DNA of 27,248 nucleotides from positions 1 through 27,248 of the forward strand of contig DASTSN010000030.1 in the NCBI GenBank assembly GCA_035760665.1, read 5' to 3'. The position numbers were made by a program, and so were the translations under genes. The notes beneath the pieces are model-generated. The model saw only the letters and a list, made by a program, of their open reading frames with translations, was not told the origin of the DNA and made no database searches. The stretch is from DASTSN01 sp035760665 (lineage in GTDB: Bacteria > Bacteroidota > Bacteroidia > Chitinophagales > Chitinophagaceae). Positions 1 through 7,521 of the stretch are shown piece after piece. Every line of letters starts with the position of its first letter. Positions within the stretch are counted from its first letter, which is position 1.

Positions 1-173
1 GATGCCCGTCTAATCGTTCCGCTTAGCTATACCAGCTCACTTCGTTACAACTTTATAAACAATTAGACAACGAAAAAATACAATTCATCCTAATCTGTTA
101 TCATTTCAACCGTCCAGGCAAATGAAAAAAAGCATCCCCGCTTATCTTAGCCTGATTTTAGAAAAAAACCAAC

Positions 174-758
174 ATGAAAAAAACATTCTTATCCTCGCTG
201 ATCATTGCAGCCTGTGCTGCAACAGCATTATTCTCCTGCGATAACGGGGAGAAAAAGACAATTACAGAAACTACAATCAGCAACGACAGCCTGGCAAAAA
301 GAGGTGAATACCTGGTAAGTGTGATGGGTTGCGATGATTGTCATTCTCCCAAAAAATTGGGTCCTCATGGTCCGGAAATCATACCGGAACTGAGATTTTC
401 TGGCTATCCTGCCGGACGGCCAATGGGAAAAGCAGATTCAACGGTGGTAAAAAACGGTTTTGTATTATTTGCCGGTGACCTCACGGCTGCAGTCGGTCCC
501 TGGGGTATTTCTTATGCTGCCAATATAACCCCCGACTCGACCGGAATCGGAGTTTGGACAGAGGAACAATTTAAAAAAGCAATTACAGAAGGGAAATCTA
601 AAGGGCTTGATAACAGCCGTCCTTTGCTGCCGCCAATGCCCTGGACGAATTTTAAAAACCTGACAGATACAGATGTAAAAGCCATTTTCTTGTATTTGAA
701 ATCAATAAAACCGGTGAAAAATGTAGTACCTCCTCCCGGTAAGCTCTCAGATTTGTAA
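174..758 (+). CDS. Lipoprotein c-type cytochrome
   Basis: A 194-residue exported monohaem cytochrome c. The N-terminus is a lipoprotein signal peptide ending in a lipobox with Cys22 as the lipidated residue. The haem site is CDDCH (Cys53, Cys56, His57). Met155 in a PPMPW context is a good candidate for the sixth iron ligand. These features place it in the class I cytochrome c fold, membrane-tethered on the periplasmic side, where it would carry electrons. Its redox partner cannot be told: no oxidase or dehydrogenase gene is adjacent. It stands alone, starts about 170 bp into the window, and is followed at once by a strong hairpin terminator, so it is probably monocistronic. The cytochrome assignment is firm; the specific function is unknown. 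Confidence 0.9.
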   Translation: MKKTFLSSLIIAACAATALFSCDNGEKKTITETTISNDSLAKRGEYLVSVMGCDDCHSPKKLGPHGPEIIPELRFSGYPAGRPMGKADSTVVKNGFVLFAGDLTAAVGPWGISYAANITPDSTGIGVWTEEQFKKAITEGKSKGLDNSRPLLPPMPWTNFKNLTDTDVKAIFLYLKSIKPVKNVVPPPGKLSDL

Positions 759-774
759 TTACATATTCTATACG

Positions 775-806
775 AAAACGCCTCCGTACGGAGGCGTTTT
801 TATTTT
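775..806 (+). terminator. Perfect-palindrome terminator after the cytochrome gene
   Basis: Positions 775-800 form a 26-nt perfect palindrome (AAAACGCCTCC around a central GTAC), followed by a T-rich run. It lies 17 bp after the cytochrome stop codon. The A-tract on one side and T-tract on the other allow it to end transcription from both directions, which fits the convergent small gene at 834-1103. Confidence 0.9.
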
Positions 807-833
807 GATAAATATCTGCTAAACTTTACTTTA

Positions 834-1103
834 TTAGTTTATATCGCCGGATTCATTCACCAGGCTGCCCGGCTCTTTCATTTTTTCAAAGCCTGCAGCC
901 GTAATGCGGATTATCAGGGTGTCTTGCTGCTCAGTTGTAACAAGGCCCTCATTTTCCAGTATGCGCAGCTCCTGGTAAATAACTGTCCAGTCCTGGAAAC
1001 GGCGCAAAATAAGTTCCCTGGGACGACAAGCATAATTTTCAGGCTGGGGATCGTCTTTGACAATTTCAAAAATGGTTCGGAGAAGGTTATAGTGGTCTTG
1101 CAT
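834..1103 (-). CDS. Small winged-helix-like protein
   Basis: An 89-residue protein of unknown function. The central part (about residues 38-75) has the pattern of a winged-helix recognition unit: a helix, then L.ILENEGLV, then a short strand pair and ITAAGFEKM. This resembles the end of many PadR/MarR-like wings. It lacks the long dimerisation helix of those regulators, so DNA binding is an inference. It ends against the cytochrome terminator and lies downstream of the helicase gene on the same strand, about 185 bp from it. Codon use and an uninterrupted frame support a real gene; the overlapping plus-strand frame is less protein-like. Confidence 0.65.
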   Translation of the reverse strand: MQDHYNLLRTIFEIVKDDPQPENYACRPRELILRRFQDWTVIYQELRILENEGLVTTEQQDTLIIRITAAGFEKMKEPGSLVNESGDIN

Positions 1104-1286
1104 TGATTAAAAATATCTGAAAAATCTTTTCCCGGAGAAACAATTTATCAACAGGTGTTAAATCCTTTTCTATGGGTTACAAGACCTTTTAAAATCTGTT
1201 TTCGCTGCGTAAAGCCACCTATTAAAGATTTATTCATTTCTGTCTTAGATCTCAAAACCATCTCCGCTTCCCCAAGCAGCCCAAGC

Positions 1287-2522
1287 TTATGCCCGCTGGG
1301 AAAAAGTTCGCCCATACCGTTTTCCCATACCCGGGCTTCTGCGGCCACTCTGCGAAGTTGAAACAGGTGCTGATGCCACGCTGTGCATACCTGGCACATC
1401 GTAGACATGTCCTTTCACAACAGGAATTGACTTCTTGATCAGCTTTTGAATATCGCTTAATAATACTTTTTCTGTCCAATCGCAAAAAGATATGGCAAAA
1501 CCACTGGCACCGGCACGGCCGGTTCTCCCAATTCTGTGGACATAGGTTTCTGGTACATTGGGCAATTCATAATTTATAACAAGCGCCAGTTCATCAATAT
1601 CAATACCACGGGCAGCAATATCAGTTGCCACCAGAATCCTGGTGCGTTTGCTCTTAAAATTCGAGAGAGCTTTTTGCCTGGCATGCTGCGCCTTATTACC
1701 ATGTATCGCCTCAGCAGAAATCCCTGCTTTGTTCAAATTTCTCGCCAGCCTGTCGGCCCCGTATTTCATTTGCGCAAATACCAGAATTGATTCTGCCGAG
1801 TGATTACGCAGCAATTCAATCAGGAGTGACTGCTTATGTTGTTTTTCAACAAAATAAACAGATTGCTCAATCATATCTGCAGTAGTAGATGGTGGCGCCA
1901 CCTCCACTTTTACAGGATTATTCAGCAACAGGTTGGCAAGTTGCCTGATTTCATTCGGCATTGTGGCCGAAAAAAACAGGGTCTGCCTTTTTTGCGGCAA
2001 CCAGCTGATAATACGTTTTACATCCTGCACAAAGCCCATATCCAGCATACGGTCTGCCTCGTCCAGCACGAAATATTGAATACCGGCCAGCGAGATATGC
2101 CGCTGCCGTATCAGGTCGAGTAAACGACCGGGTGTTGCCACCAATATATCAACACCCCTGCGTAGCGCTTGGACCTGCTGATATTGTGAGACACCACCAA
2201 AGATGACCTGGTGCCTGAGTTGCAAAAACCTGCCGTAAGCCTGGATACTTTCACCAATTTGTATCGCCAACTCGCGGGTTGGAGTAAGGATTAACGTACG
2301 GATTGCAGCCTGACCCTGCAAGGGCTGCTGCTGCATTAACTGCAAAATAGGAATGGTGAATGCGGCTGTTTTTCCTGTACCCGTCTGGGCGCAGCCTAAC
2401 AAATCCTTTTTTTCTAAAATCACCGGAATTGCTTTTTCCTGAATAGGGGTAGGATTGGTATATCCTTCTTTGCTCAAAGCCTGGAGTACCGGCTCAATGA
2501 GCTGTAAATCATTAAATGACAC
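1287..2522 (-). CDS. rhlE: DEAD-box ATP-dependent RNA helicase, RhlE type
   Basis: A 411-residue DEAD-box helicase that unwinds short RNA duplexes with ATP and probably acts in ribosome assembly or RNA decay. Visible motifs in order: Q motif around residues 22-30 (NPTPIQ), motif I AQTGTGKT 45-52, motif Ia PTRELA 81-86, motif II DEAD 154-157, motif III SAT 185-187, and motif VI HRIGRTGR 329-336. A short basic tail with Ser, Gly and Arg follows residue ~385, as is common in the RhlE group. The start codon is GTG: the codon at 2522-2520 reads GTG and an in-frame stop lies six codons upstream with no ATG between. The leader contains a structured inverted repeat (see 2543-2588). Family is certain; RhlE rather than another DEAD-box subgroup is likely. 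Confidence 0.93.
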   Translation of the reverse strand: MSFNDLQLIEPVLQALSKEGYTNPTPIQEKAIPVILEKKDLLGCAQTGTGKTAAFTIPILQLMQQQPLQGQAAIRTLILTPTRELAIQIGESIQAYGRFLQLRHQVIFGGVSQYQQVQALRRGVDILVATPGRLLDLIRQRHISLAGIQYFVLDEADRMLDMGFVQDVKRIISWLPQKRQTLFFSATMPNEIRQLANLLLNNPVKVEVAPPSTTADMIEQSVYFVEKQHKQSLLIELLRNHSAESILVFAQMKYGADRLARNLNKAGISAEAIHGNKAQHARQKALSNFKSKRTRILVATDIAARGIDIDELALVINYELPNVPETYVHRIGRTGRAGASGFAISFCDWTEKVLLSDIQKLIKKSIPVVKGHVYDVPGMHSVASAPVSTSQSGRRSPGMGKRYGRTFSQRA

Positions 2523-2542
2523 TGTATAACTATTTGATTAAA

Positions 2543-2588
2543 AAATTAGGTAAGGCTATCAATCAGATTGATACGTTACCTGCCTTAC
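2543..2588 (-). promoter_or_regulatory. Attenuator-like inverted repeat in the helicase leader
   Basis: About 20-65 nt before the helicase start codon lie nested inverted repeats. The core is TATCAATC, one spacer base, then GATTGATA (2557-2573, perfect). It is flanked by two alternative outer pairings: AGGTAA with TTACCT (2548-2553 and 2576-2581), and GTAAGGC with GCCTTAC (2550-2556 and 2582-2588). Read on the minus strand the structure is followed by CTAATTTTTT, so it looks like a hairpin plus U-tract inside the leader. It could be an intrinsic attenuator, an RNA structure acted on by the helicase itself, or a palindromic protein-binding site. The repeats are seen directly; the function is inferred. 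Confidence 0.5.
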
Positions 2589-2746
2589 GTTAAGCGTACA
2601 CAACAAAATCGGGAAGAAATGACAGATCCCAAAAGAGAGATAGCAAAACATTAAGAATGGTAAAGATACAATTAAAAAATGAAATCTGCTAACTGGCCAA
2701 AAATTACATCCGGTTACCCGCTAGGCCTATCTTTAACTTATCTTTT

Positions 2747-3106
2747 ATGAGTACTCATCCTTTCAACCTGGCTGTTCGTTTCCTTCTTGAACTAGCCATC
2801 TTGTTTTCCGTAGGCTACTGGGCATGGAAGACCCAGCAGGGCTGGCTGCGGTATGTATTAATGGCCGGCCTTCCATTGGTTGCAGCAGCCGCCTGGGGTA
2901 TTTTTCGTGTGCCGGCAGATCACGGCCATGGGTTGGTGGAAGTACCCGGTATCCTCCGTTTAGTGCTGGAATTATTACTCTTTTCAGCTGCCGGCTGGTG
3001 CCTGAAAAGTGCCGGGCAACCCGGCTGGGCAACGATTTTTATACTTATTTCAGTGATTCATTATGCCGTTTCATACGACCGGATTCTTCTTTTACTAAAA
3101 AACTGA
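2747..3106 (+). CDS. YrdB-type (DUF2568) membrane protein
   Basis: A 119-residue integral membrane protein with four hydrophobic segments at roughly residues 8-26, 33-52, 67-85 and 93-110. Between segments two and three sits a conserved-looking loop, FRVPADHGHG (residues ~54-63) followed by VEVPGILR, which is the hallmark I recall for the YrdB/DUF2568 family. The function of that family is unknown. It is divergent from the helicase gene, with 224 bp between them, and starts just downstream of TATCTTTA, one mismatch from the Bacteroidota -7 element. No partner gene is evident. Confidence 0.8.
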   Translation: MSTHPFNLAVRFLLELAILFSVGYWAWKTQQGWLRYVLMAGLPLVAAAAWGIFRVPADHGHGLVEVPGILRLVLELLLFSAAGWCLKSAGQPGWATIFILISVIHYAVSYDRILLLLKN

Positions 3107-3241
3107 TTCTAAGGTTTAACAGTTACCCAGTTCATACAAACTTTTCAACAGTTCGCCTCAATTCTGCTGCCTAAAAATCCTATCCCCAGTACTTTAGCAG
3201 TATCTGTATTTACAAACTGCTTTTTTGAATACTGTTAAAAA

Positions 3242-3931
3242 ATGAACTTATCAATCACCTGGAAATACCTGCTGGCATTTATAGCCCTGAACATGATTGC
3301 GGGGGAACTGCATGAACAAGTACATATCAATACCGGCTACTTAATTTGTGGCTGTTATGGTACCCGTGATTTTAATGTCTGGAATACCTGTGCACAATGT
3401 AATCACCCGGCATGGGCATTTCTAGCCACTTTAGCAGGGCCCCTGTTTTCCTGCTCCTTGATGTGGTTGGGCACATGCATGTTTTTAAAATGCAGTAGGC
3501 TGTCAGGAAAATCAATTGGCTTTTCGATATTGTTTGCCAATCTTCCCTTTGCAAGAATTTTTACTGCACTAACCGGCCGAGGTGATGAAAAAGTTGTGTT
3601 ACAAACTTTGCTGGGCGATGATGGCAACATGATAACAATAAAATTGCTAAACGTACTGCTGGTATCTCTCATCTGCCTGCCGCCTATTATCCTGGTTTTT
3701 AAAAAACTTGATCGGACCAACCGCTGGTGGGTTATAACAGGGTTTTCTGTACTGCCATTACTTTTCGGCATGCTATATCAGCGAATGCTCCTGAACCAAC
3801 TATTGCAAAACGGTTTTGGCGCTGATATATTTATGATAGGAACCCCTAACATTATTTTGTTTCACTTTATTTTGATGCTGATGATACTGTATCGATTCAG
3901 GAAAAGCATACCTGGGTTACTTGTGAAATAA
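3242..3931 (+). CDS. Cysteine-rich membrane protein with M50-like metalloprotease motif
   Basis: A 229-residue protein with about five or six hydrophobic segments. Segment one ends in GELHEQVH, an HExxH zinc-site motif (His24, Glu25, His28) placed inside or at the edge of a membrane helix as in site-2 proteases (family M50). A second segment carries AGP (residues 65-67), as in the region following HExxH in many M50 enzymes. A third has NLP (Asn100, Pro102) and then an Asp (Asp115), a possible degenerate form of the NxxP...DG motif that supplies the third zinc ligand. Between HExxH and AGP lie four cysteines in C-x-C and C-x-x-C pairs (36, 38, 50, 53). I did not recognise a specific family. 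A remote intramembrane protease is the best guess; a non-catalytic membrane protein is possible. Confidence 0.6.
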   Translation: MNLSITWKYLLAFIALNMIAGELHEQVHINTGYLICGCYGTRDFNVWNTCAQCNHPAWAFLATLAGPLFSCSLMWLGTCMFLKCSRLSGKSIGFSILFANLPFARIFTALTGRGDEKVVLQTLLGDDGNMITIKLLNVLLVSLICLPPIILVFKKLDRTNRWWVITGFSVLPLLFGMLYQRMLLNQLLQNGFGADIFMIGTPNIILFHFILMLMILYRFRKSIPGLLVK

Positions 3932-4181
3932 CGTGTAAAGAGTTGAGCATTCACAATTAATCATTTTATAGCATACCTGCCGATCAGGTGGTACACTATT
4001 ACTTTCAAGTTGCATTGCTTTGAAAAATTATTGTTGACTAAGGATTGAAAAATCTTCTTCCCGTTATTAAATATGAATTCATATTGTTTGAAACTAAAAA
4101 TCCTTTACTACGAAAAATCAATTCGTAACTGTACTGATCATTTTCGTCATCTCATCTTGCAGTATAGATAACAGCGGATAA
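3932..4181. other. AT-rich stretch without a confident gene
   Basis: No convincing reading frame. Two small symmetric elements can be seen: ACCTG/CAGGT around a 5-nt loop at 3975-3989, shortly after the membrane protein stop and without a T-tract, and a 16-nt perfect palindrome around GAATTC at 4070-4085. Neither has an assigned role. The stretch runs into the possible decayed gene that follows. Confidence 0.5.
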
Positions 4182-4499
4182 AATACTTATCATCTTTCTT
4201 TGAACTTTGACAAAATAAAGAAAACAAAAGCCGAAAATGTCGTTTTCTGTATTGACATCGCAATAGGTCTTGAAAGCCTGACGGTAATTGTTGCTGCAGC
4301 AAATGGTGGATAAACAAAGTGCTTTGAACTTGTTCTTAGTAATAATTTCGGCTCACAACATCTTGCCACTGGAACCTACAGCGATACATCATCCATCTTT
4401 AATATTTCCTGTGCTGATTTCGAAAAAAAATTCCAACATTTCAGTAGAGTATACTATGCAGTTTGCAGACTACAATGGCATTATCCTGACCAACCATTT
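4182..4499 (+). pseudogene. Possible decayed gene fragment (frame shared by 4182-4310 and 4314-4499)
   Basis: One reading frame is open from 4182 to a TAA at 4311, continues open in the same frame to a TAA at 4500, and reads like protein on both sides of the first stop. The first part contains VVFCIDIA (codons from about 4239), loosely like the GIDIS segment at the start of IS110-type transposases, and after the stop comes FELVLSNN. From about 4440 the overlapping +1 frame (4288-4692) is the more protein-like. This pattern, one stop plus one frame switch, is what a decayed gene of about 165 codons would show. The IS110 resemblance is weak and from memory. A chance open frame in AT-rich DNA cannot be excluded. 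Confidence 0.25.
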
Positions 4500-4692
4500 T
4501 AAAGCCCTAATTACTTCAATAACAGCGCTGGAATTAAAAGTAACTGTTAGCGGAGACTTTTATGAAGACGCTGATGTAACAAACGAAAAAAGCATCCATA
4601 AGTACTGGAGAATTATATGTGAAAGCATTTTAACCAGCGCTTATCAACCGCGCATGTATCTTGTAAAAGCGGACTTAGCAAAGCAGCAATAA
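4288..4692 (+). CDS. Hypothetical protein, possibly the C-terminal part of a decayed gene
   Basis: A 134-codon open frame. The last ~80 residues look like genuine protein, with well-mixed charged and hydrophobic residues and a compact region DFYEDADVTNEKSIHKYW. The first ~50 are hydrophobic and low in charge and look like out-of-frame translation. The likely explanation is that the true N-terminal part is in the frame annotated at 4182-4499. It ends directly at a hairpin terminator, which argues that transcription once ran or still runs through it. I do not recognise a family. Confidence 0.3.
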   Translation: MLLQQMVDKQSALNLFLVIISAHNILPLEPTAIHHPSLIFPVLISKKNSNISVEYTMQFADYNGIILTNHFKALITSITALELKVTVSGDFYEDADVTNEKSIHKYWRIICESILTSAYQPRMYLVKADLAKQQ

Positions 4693-4724
4693 AAAAGCTC
4701 CGGTTAAAACCGGAACTTTTTTTA
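4691..4724. terminator. Bidirectional terminator between the hypothetical gene and clpB
   Basis: An imperfect palindrome: AAAAAAG, one mismatch, TCCGGTT, loop AA, then AACCGGA, mismatch, CTTTTTT. It carries an A-tract on the left and a T-tract on the right, so it can act for the plus-strand gene ending at 4692 and for clpB ending at 4744 on the minus strand. Confidence 0.85.
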
Positions 4725-4743
4725 TCAGTAGCCAGTAATTATT

Positions 4744-7383
4744 TTACGATGCCGTTTTTTCTTGTTTTTCCTTTAGCTGCGGTGATGGGGCTGCTTCGTT
4801 CCTGAAAACAACGGTATTGTCAAAAACGTCAACCAGCACCGGCTTCGTTTTATCGATATCACCGGCAAGGATACGCCTGGATAACTGGTTCACCATTTCT
4901 TTCTGAATAAGCCGCTTCAGCGGACGAGCACCAAACTGCGGGTCAAAGCCCTGATCGGCAAGGTATTCCAGTGCATACTCACTGAAATCAAGCTGAATAC
5001 CGCTTTGCGCCACCATCTTCTTCAGGTTGTTCAGCTGGATTTTTACAATCCCCATGATTTCTTTTTTCAAAAGTGGCTGGAACATGATGATCTCATCCAC
5101 GCGGTTCAAAAACTCAGGGCGAATCGTTTGCCGTAACAAGTTCATCACCTCCGTTTTTGCCCTTGCCGAAGCTTCTTCAATATTCTTTTCGTTTACGTTT
5201 TCAAATGCCTCCATGATAAGATGGCTGCCGATATTGCTCGTCATGATGATGATCGTGTTTTTAAAATTCACCACGCGGCCTTTGTTGTCTGTCAGCCGAC
5301 CGTCATCAAGTACCTGCAACAATACGTTCCATACATCGGGATGTGCCTTCTCAATTTCGTCCAACAATACGACACTGTAGGGCTTTCGCCGAACGGCTTC
5401 AGTCAACTGCCCGCCTTCCTCGTAGCCTACATAACCGGGAGGCGCACCCACCAACCGTGATACCGTATGCTTTTCCTGGTATTCACTCATGTCAATTCTC
5501 GTGATCATACTTTCATCATCAAACAGGTATTCTGCCAGCGCTTTTGCTAATTCTGTTTTTCCCACACCAGTGGTGCCCAGGAAAATAAATGATCCTATCG
5601 GTTTTTTGGGATCACTCAGCCCGGCTCGGCTGCGACGAATGGCATCGGCAACAGCAGTGATTGCTTCATCTTGTCCCACCACTCTTTCATGCAGGTGTTC
5701 TTCCAGGTGTAATAATTTTTCTTTATCACTTTGCATCATTTTAGCAACCGGAATACCTGTGGCCTTTGCAACTGCTTCGGCAATATCTTCTGCATCCACT
5801 TCCTCTTTCAGCAGGCGTTTTTCACCGCCCTCCTGTATTTGTTTTGACAAATCGGCAATCCGTTGCTCCTGTTCTTTTACTTTACCATAACGTATTTCTG
5901 CCACTTTCCCATAATCACCCTCCCGCTCTGCCCGCTCGGCTTGCTGCTTCAGACTTTCTATTTCTGCTTTTGCATTTTGTACTTTATCTACCAGCTCTTT
6001 CTCTTGTTTCCATTTAGCTTTCAGAGTATCCCGCTGCACTGCCAGGTTAGCAATTTCTGTATTCAGTTCTTTGAGTTTGACTTCATCATCCTCGCGTTTG
6101 ATCGCTTCCCGTTCTATTTCCAGTTGGCGTATCTGCCTTTCTAAGGTATCGAGTTCCTCGGGCATGCTGTTCATTTCCAGCCTGAGTTTTGCGGCACTTT
6201 CATCCACCAGGTCAATGGCTTTATCCGGCAAGAACCGATCGGTAATATACCGGTGCGATAATTCAACAGCCGCAATAATGGCTTCGTCTTTAATACGCAC
6301 ATGGTGATGCGTTTCATACCGGTCTTTCAAGCCACGCAGAATAGAAATTGCATCTTCCACGGTTGGTTCTTCAATCATTACTTTCTGGAAGCGGCGCTCC
6401 AGCGCTTTATCTTTTTCAAAAAACTTTTGGTATTCATTTAATGTGGTGGCACCAATGGCCCGCAGTTCTCCGCGTGCAAGGGCCGGTTTCAATATATTGG
6501 CGGCATCCATAGCTCCTTCACCACCACCGGCGCCTACAAGGGTATGAATCTCGTCTATGAATAAAATAATTTCTCCTTCACTGCCGGCCACTTCTTTTAC
6601 AACGGCCTTGAGTCGTTCTTCAAACTCGCCCTTGTATTTGGCACCGGCAATGAGCTGCCCCATATCCAGCGCATAAATAATTTTCGTTTTCAGGTTTTCC
6701 GGCACATCGCCATTTACTATTCGATGGGCAATGCCTTCCGCTATCGCTGTTTTACCTACTCCAGGCTCCCCTACAAGTATCGGATTATTCTTGGTTCTGC
6801 GCGACAGGATATGCAGCGTACGCCTGATTTCTTCGTCGCGGCCAATAACCGGATCCAGTTTTCCCTGGCGGGCCAGTTCATTCAGGTTTTTTGCATATTT
6901 GTTTAAGGCATTAAATTCCTGCGACTGCGTTTGAGATGTAACTGTTTCACCTTTACGCAGATCTTTAATGGCCGTCACTAATCCTTTTTCTGTCAACCCG
7001 GCGTTTTTCAGCAGTTTTGCAGTGCTGTCGTTTCCCTGCACAATGGCCAGCAGCAAGTGCTCAGGTGTTACAAATTCATCATTAAACTGCTTCAAAGAAG
7101 CACCGGCACGCAATACCACGTTATTTGCTTCGCGGCTAATTTGCTGGGCGGCATCCCCGGGTGTTTTGGGTAACTTATCAATGAGTTCATTCAGCTTGCT
7201 TTCGACCAGGTTTACTGTTACATTATTTTTCTTCAGCAGGTATTCCACCGGTGAATCCTGTTGCTCAAGTAAAGCTTTCAGCAAGTGCTCCGTCTCAATC
7301 GCCGGACTTTGTGAATTAAACGCTAATTGTTGCGCCTGCTGCACTACTTCTGCAGCTTTTATAGTAAAATTTCCTAAGTTCAT
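4744..7383 (-). CDS. clpB: ATP-dependent disaggregase ClpB
   Basis: An 879-residue Hsp100/ClpB chaperone that, with DnaK, pulls polypeptides out of aggregates by threading them through a hexameric ring in the cytoplasm. Domains in order: double Clp N-domain (1-145), first AAA+ ring with Walker A GEPGVGKT 205-212 and Walker B FIDE at ~275-278, coiled-coil middle domain (~400-525), which separates ClpB from ClpA/ClpC, second AAA+ ring with GTTGVGKT 603-610, Walker B LLDE ~673-676 and pore loop GYVGYE 650-655, and the C-terminal small domain with GARPLKR. No ClpP-binding IGF/L tripeptide is evident, as expected for ClpB. It is slightly longer than the E. coli protein (857). I see no CIRCE element upstream; a short GC hairpin sits just before the start codon. 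Confidence 0.98.
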   Translation of the reverse strand: MNLGNFTIKAAEVVQQAQQLAFNSQSPAIETEHLLKALLEQQDSPVEYLLKKNNVTVNLVESKLNELIDKLPKTPGDAAQQISREANNVVLRAGASLKQFNDEFVTPEHLLLAIVQGNDSTAKLLKNAGLTEKGLVTAIKDLRKGETVTSQTQSQEFNALNKYAKNLNELARQGKLDPVIGRDEEIRRTLHILSRRTKNNPILVGEPGVGKTAIAEGIAHRIVNGDVPENLKTKIIYALDMGQLIAGAKYKGEFEERLKAVVKEVAGSEGEIILFIDEIHTLVGAGGGEGAMDAANILKPALARGELRAIGATTLNEYQKFFEKDKALERRFQKVMIEEPTVEDAISILRGLKDRYETHHHVRIKDEAIIAAVELSHRYITDRFLPDKAIDLVDESAAKLRLEMNSMPEELDTLERQIRQLEIEREAIKREDDEVKLKELNTEIANLAVQRDTLKAKWKQEKELVDKVQNAKAEIESLKQQAERAEREGDYGKVAEIRYGKVKEQEQRIADLSKQIQEGGEKRLLKEEVDAEDIAEAVAKATGIPVAKMMQSDKEKLLHLEEHLHERVVGQDEAITAVADAIRRSRAGLSDPKKPIGSFIFLGTTGVGKTELAKALAEYLFDDESMITRIDMSEYQEKHTVSRLVGAPPGYVGYEEGGQLTEAVRRKPYSVVLLDEIEKAHPDVWNVLLQVLDDGRLTDNKGRVVNFKNTIIIMTSNIGSHLIMEAFENVNEKNIEEASARAKTEVMNLLRQTIRPEFLNRVDEIIMFQPLLKKEIMGIVKIQLNNLKKMVAQSGIQLDFSEYALEYLADQGFDPQFGARPLKRLIQKEMVNQLSRRILAGDIDKTKPVLVDVFDNTVVFRNEAAPSPQLKEKQEKTAS

Positions 7384-7391
7384 ACACTGTA

Positions 7392-7403
7392 CCCCAACCG
7401 GGG
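7392..7403 (-). promoter_or_regulatory. Short GC hairpin next to the clpB start codon
   Basis: CCCC and GGGG enclose a four-base loop, 8 nt before the clpB ATG on the minus strand. In the mRNA this small stem sits where a ribosome would first contact the message. It could tune translation, for example with temperature, but a four-pair stem this close may also be accidental. Confidence 0.3.
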
Positions 7404-7441
7404 ATTTTGTTTAATTGTTAGCAAATTAAAATCTTTATAAT

Positions 7442-7463
7442 CTTGTACATTCTCTAATACAAG
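7442..7463. promoter_or_regulatory. Inverted repeat in the clpB/serine hydrolase intergenic region
   Basis: CTTGTA, ten bases, TACAAG: a perfect 6-bp inverted repeat with one helical turn between half-site centres roughly 16 bp apart. It lies between the divergent clpB and serine hydrolase genes, upstream of the preferred hydrolase start at 7522. This spacing suits a dimeric regulator, but no regulator gene is nearby. Confidence 0.3.
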
Positions 7464-7521
7464 TTCTATGTTATTATCAAAAATCATTCATTCTGCTAAA
7501 CGGGTAAGGGAAGCCGAAACT

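Noticed and set aside
1..173. Possible end of a tRNA or other gene at the window start
   Set aside because: No cloverleaf or CCA end could be built on either strand and all frames are interrupted; left unannotated.
1148..1485. Two minus-strand frames overlapping the end of the helicase gene
   Set aside because: They lie in other frames across the helicase C-terminal tail, which is intact, and show no domain of their own.
3117..3238. Two AACAGTT copies and one inverted copy upstream of the membrane protease-like gene
   Set aside because: Six- to seven-base repeats with irregular spacing; too weak to call a binding site.
4070..4085. 16-nt palindrome around GAATTC as a possible operator or recombination site
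   Set aside because: An AT-rich palindrome of this size can arise by chance in such DNA, and there is no adjacent regulator or recombinase gene.
5027..7414. Several plus-strand open frames across clpB
   Set aside because: They are antisense shadows of a fully intact ClpB and are rich in Ser/Phe/Cys, as expected of antisense translation.
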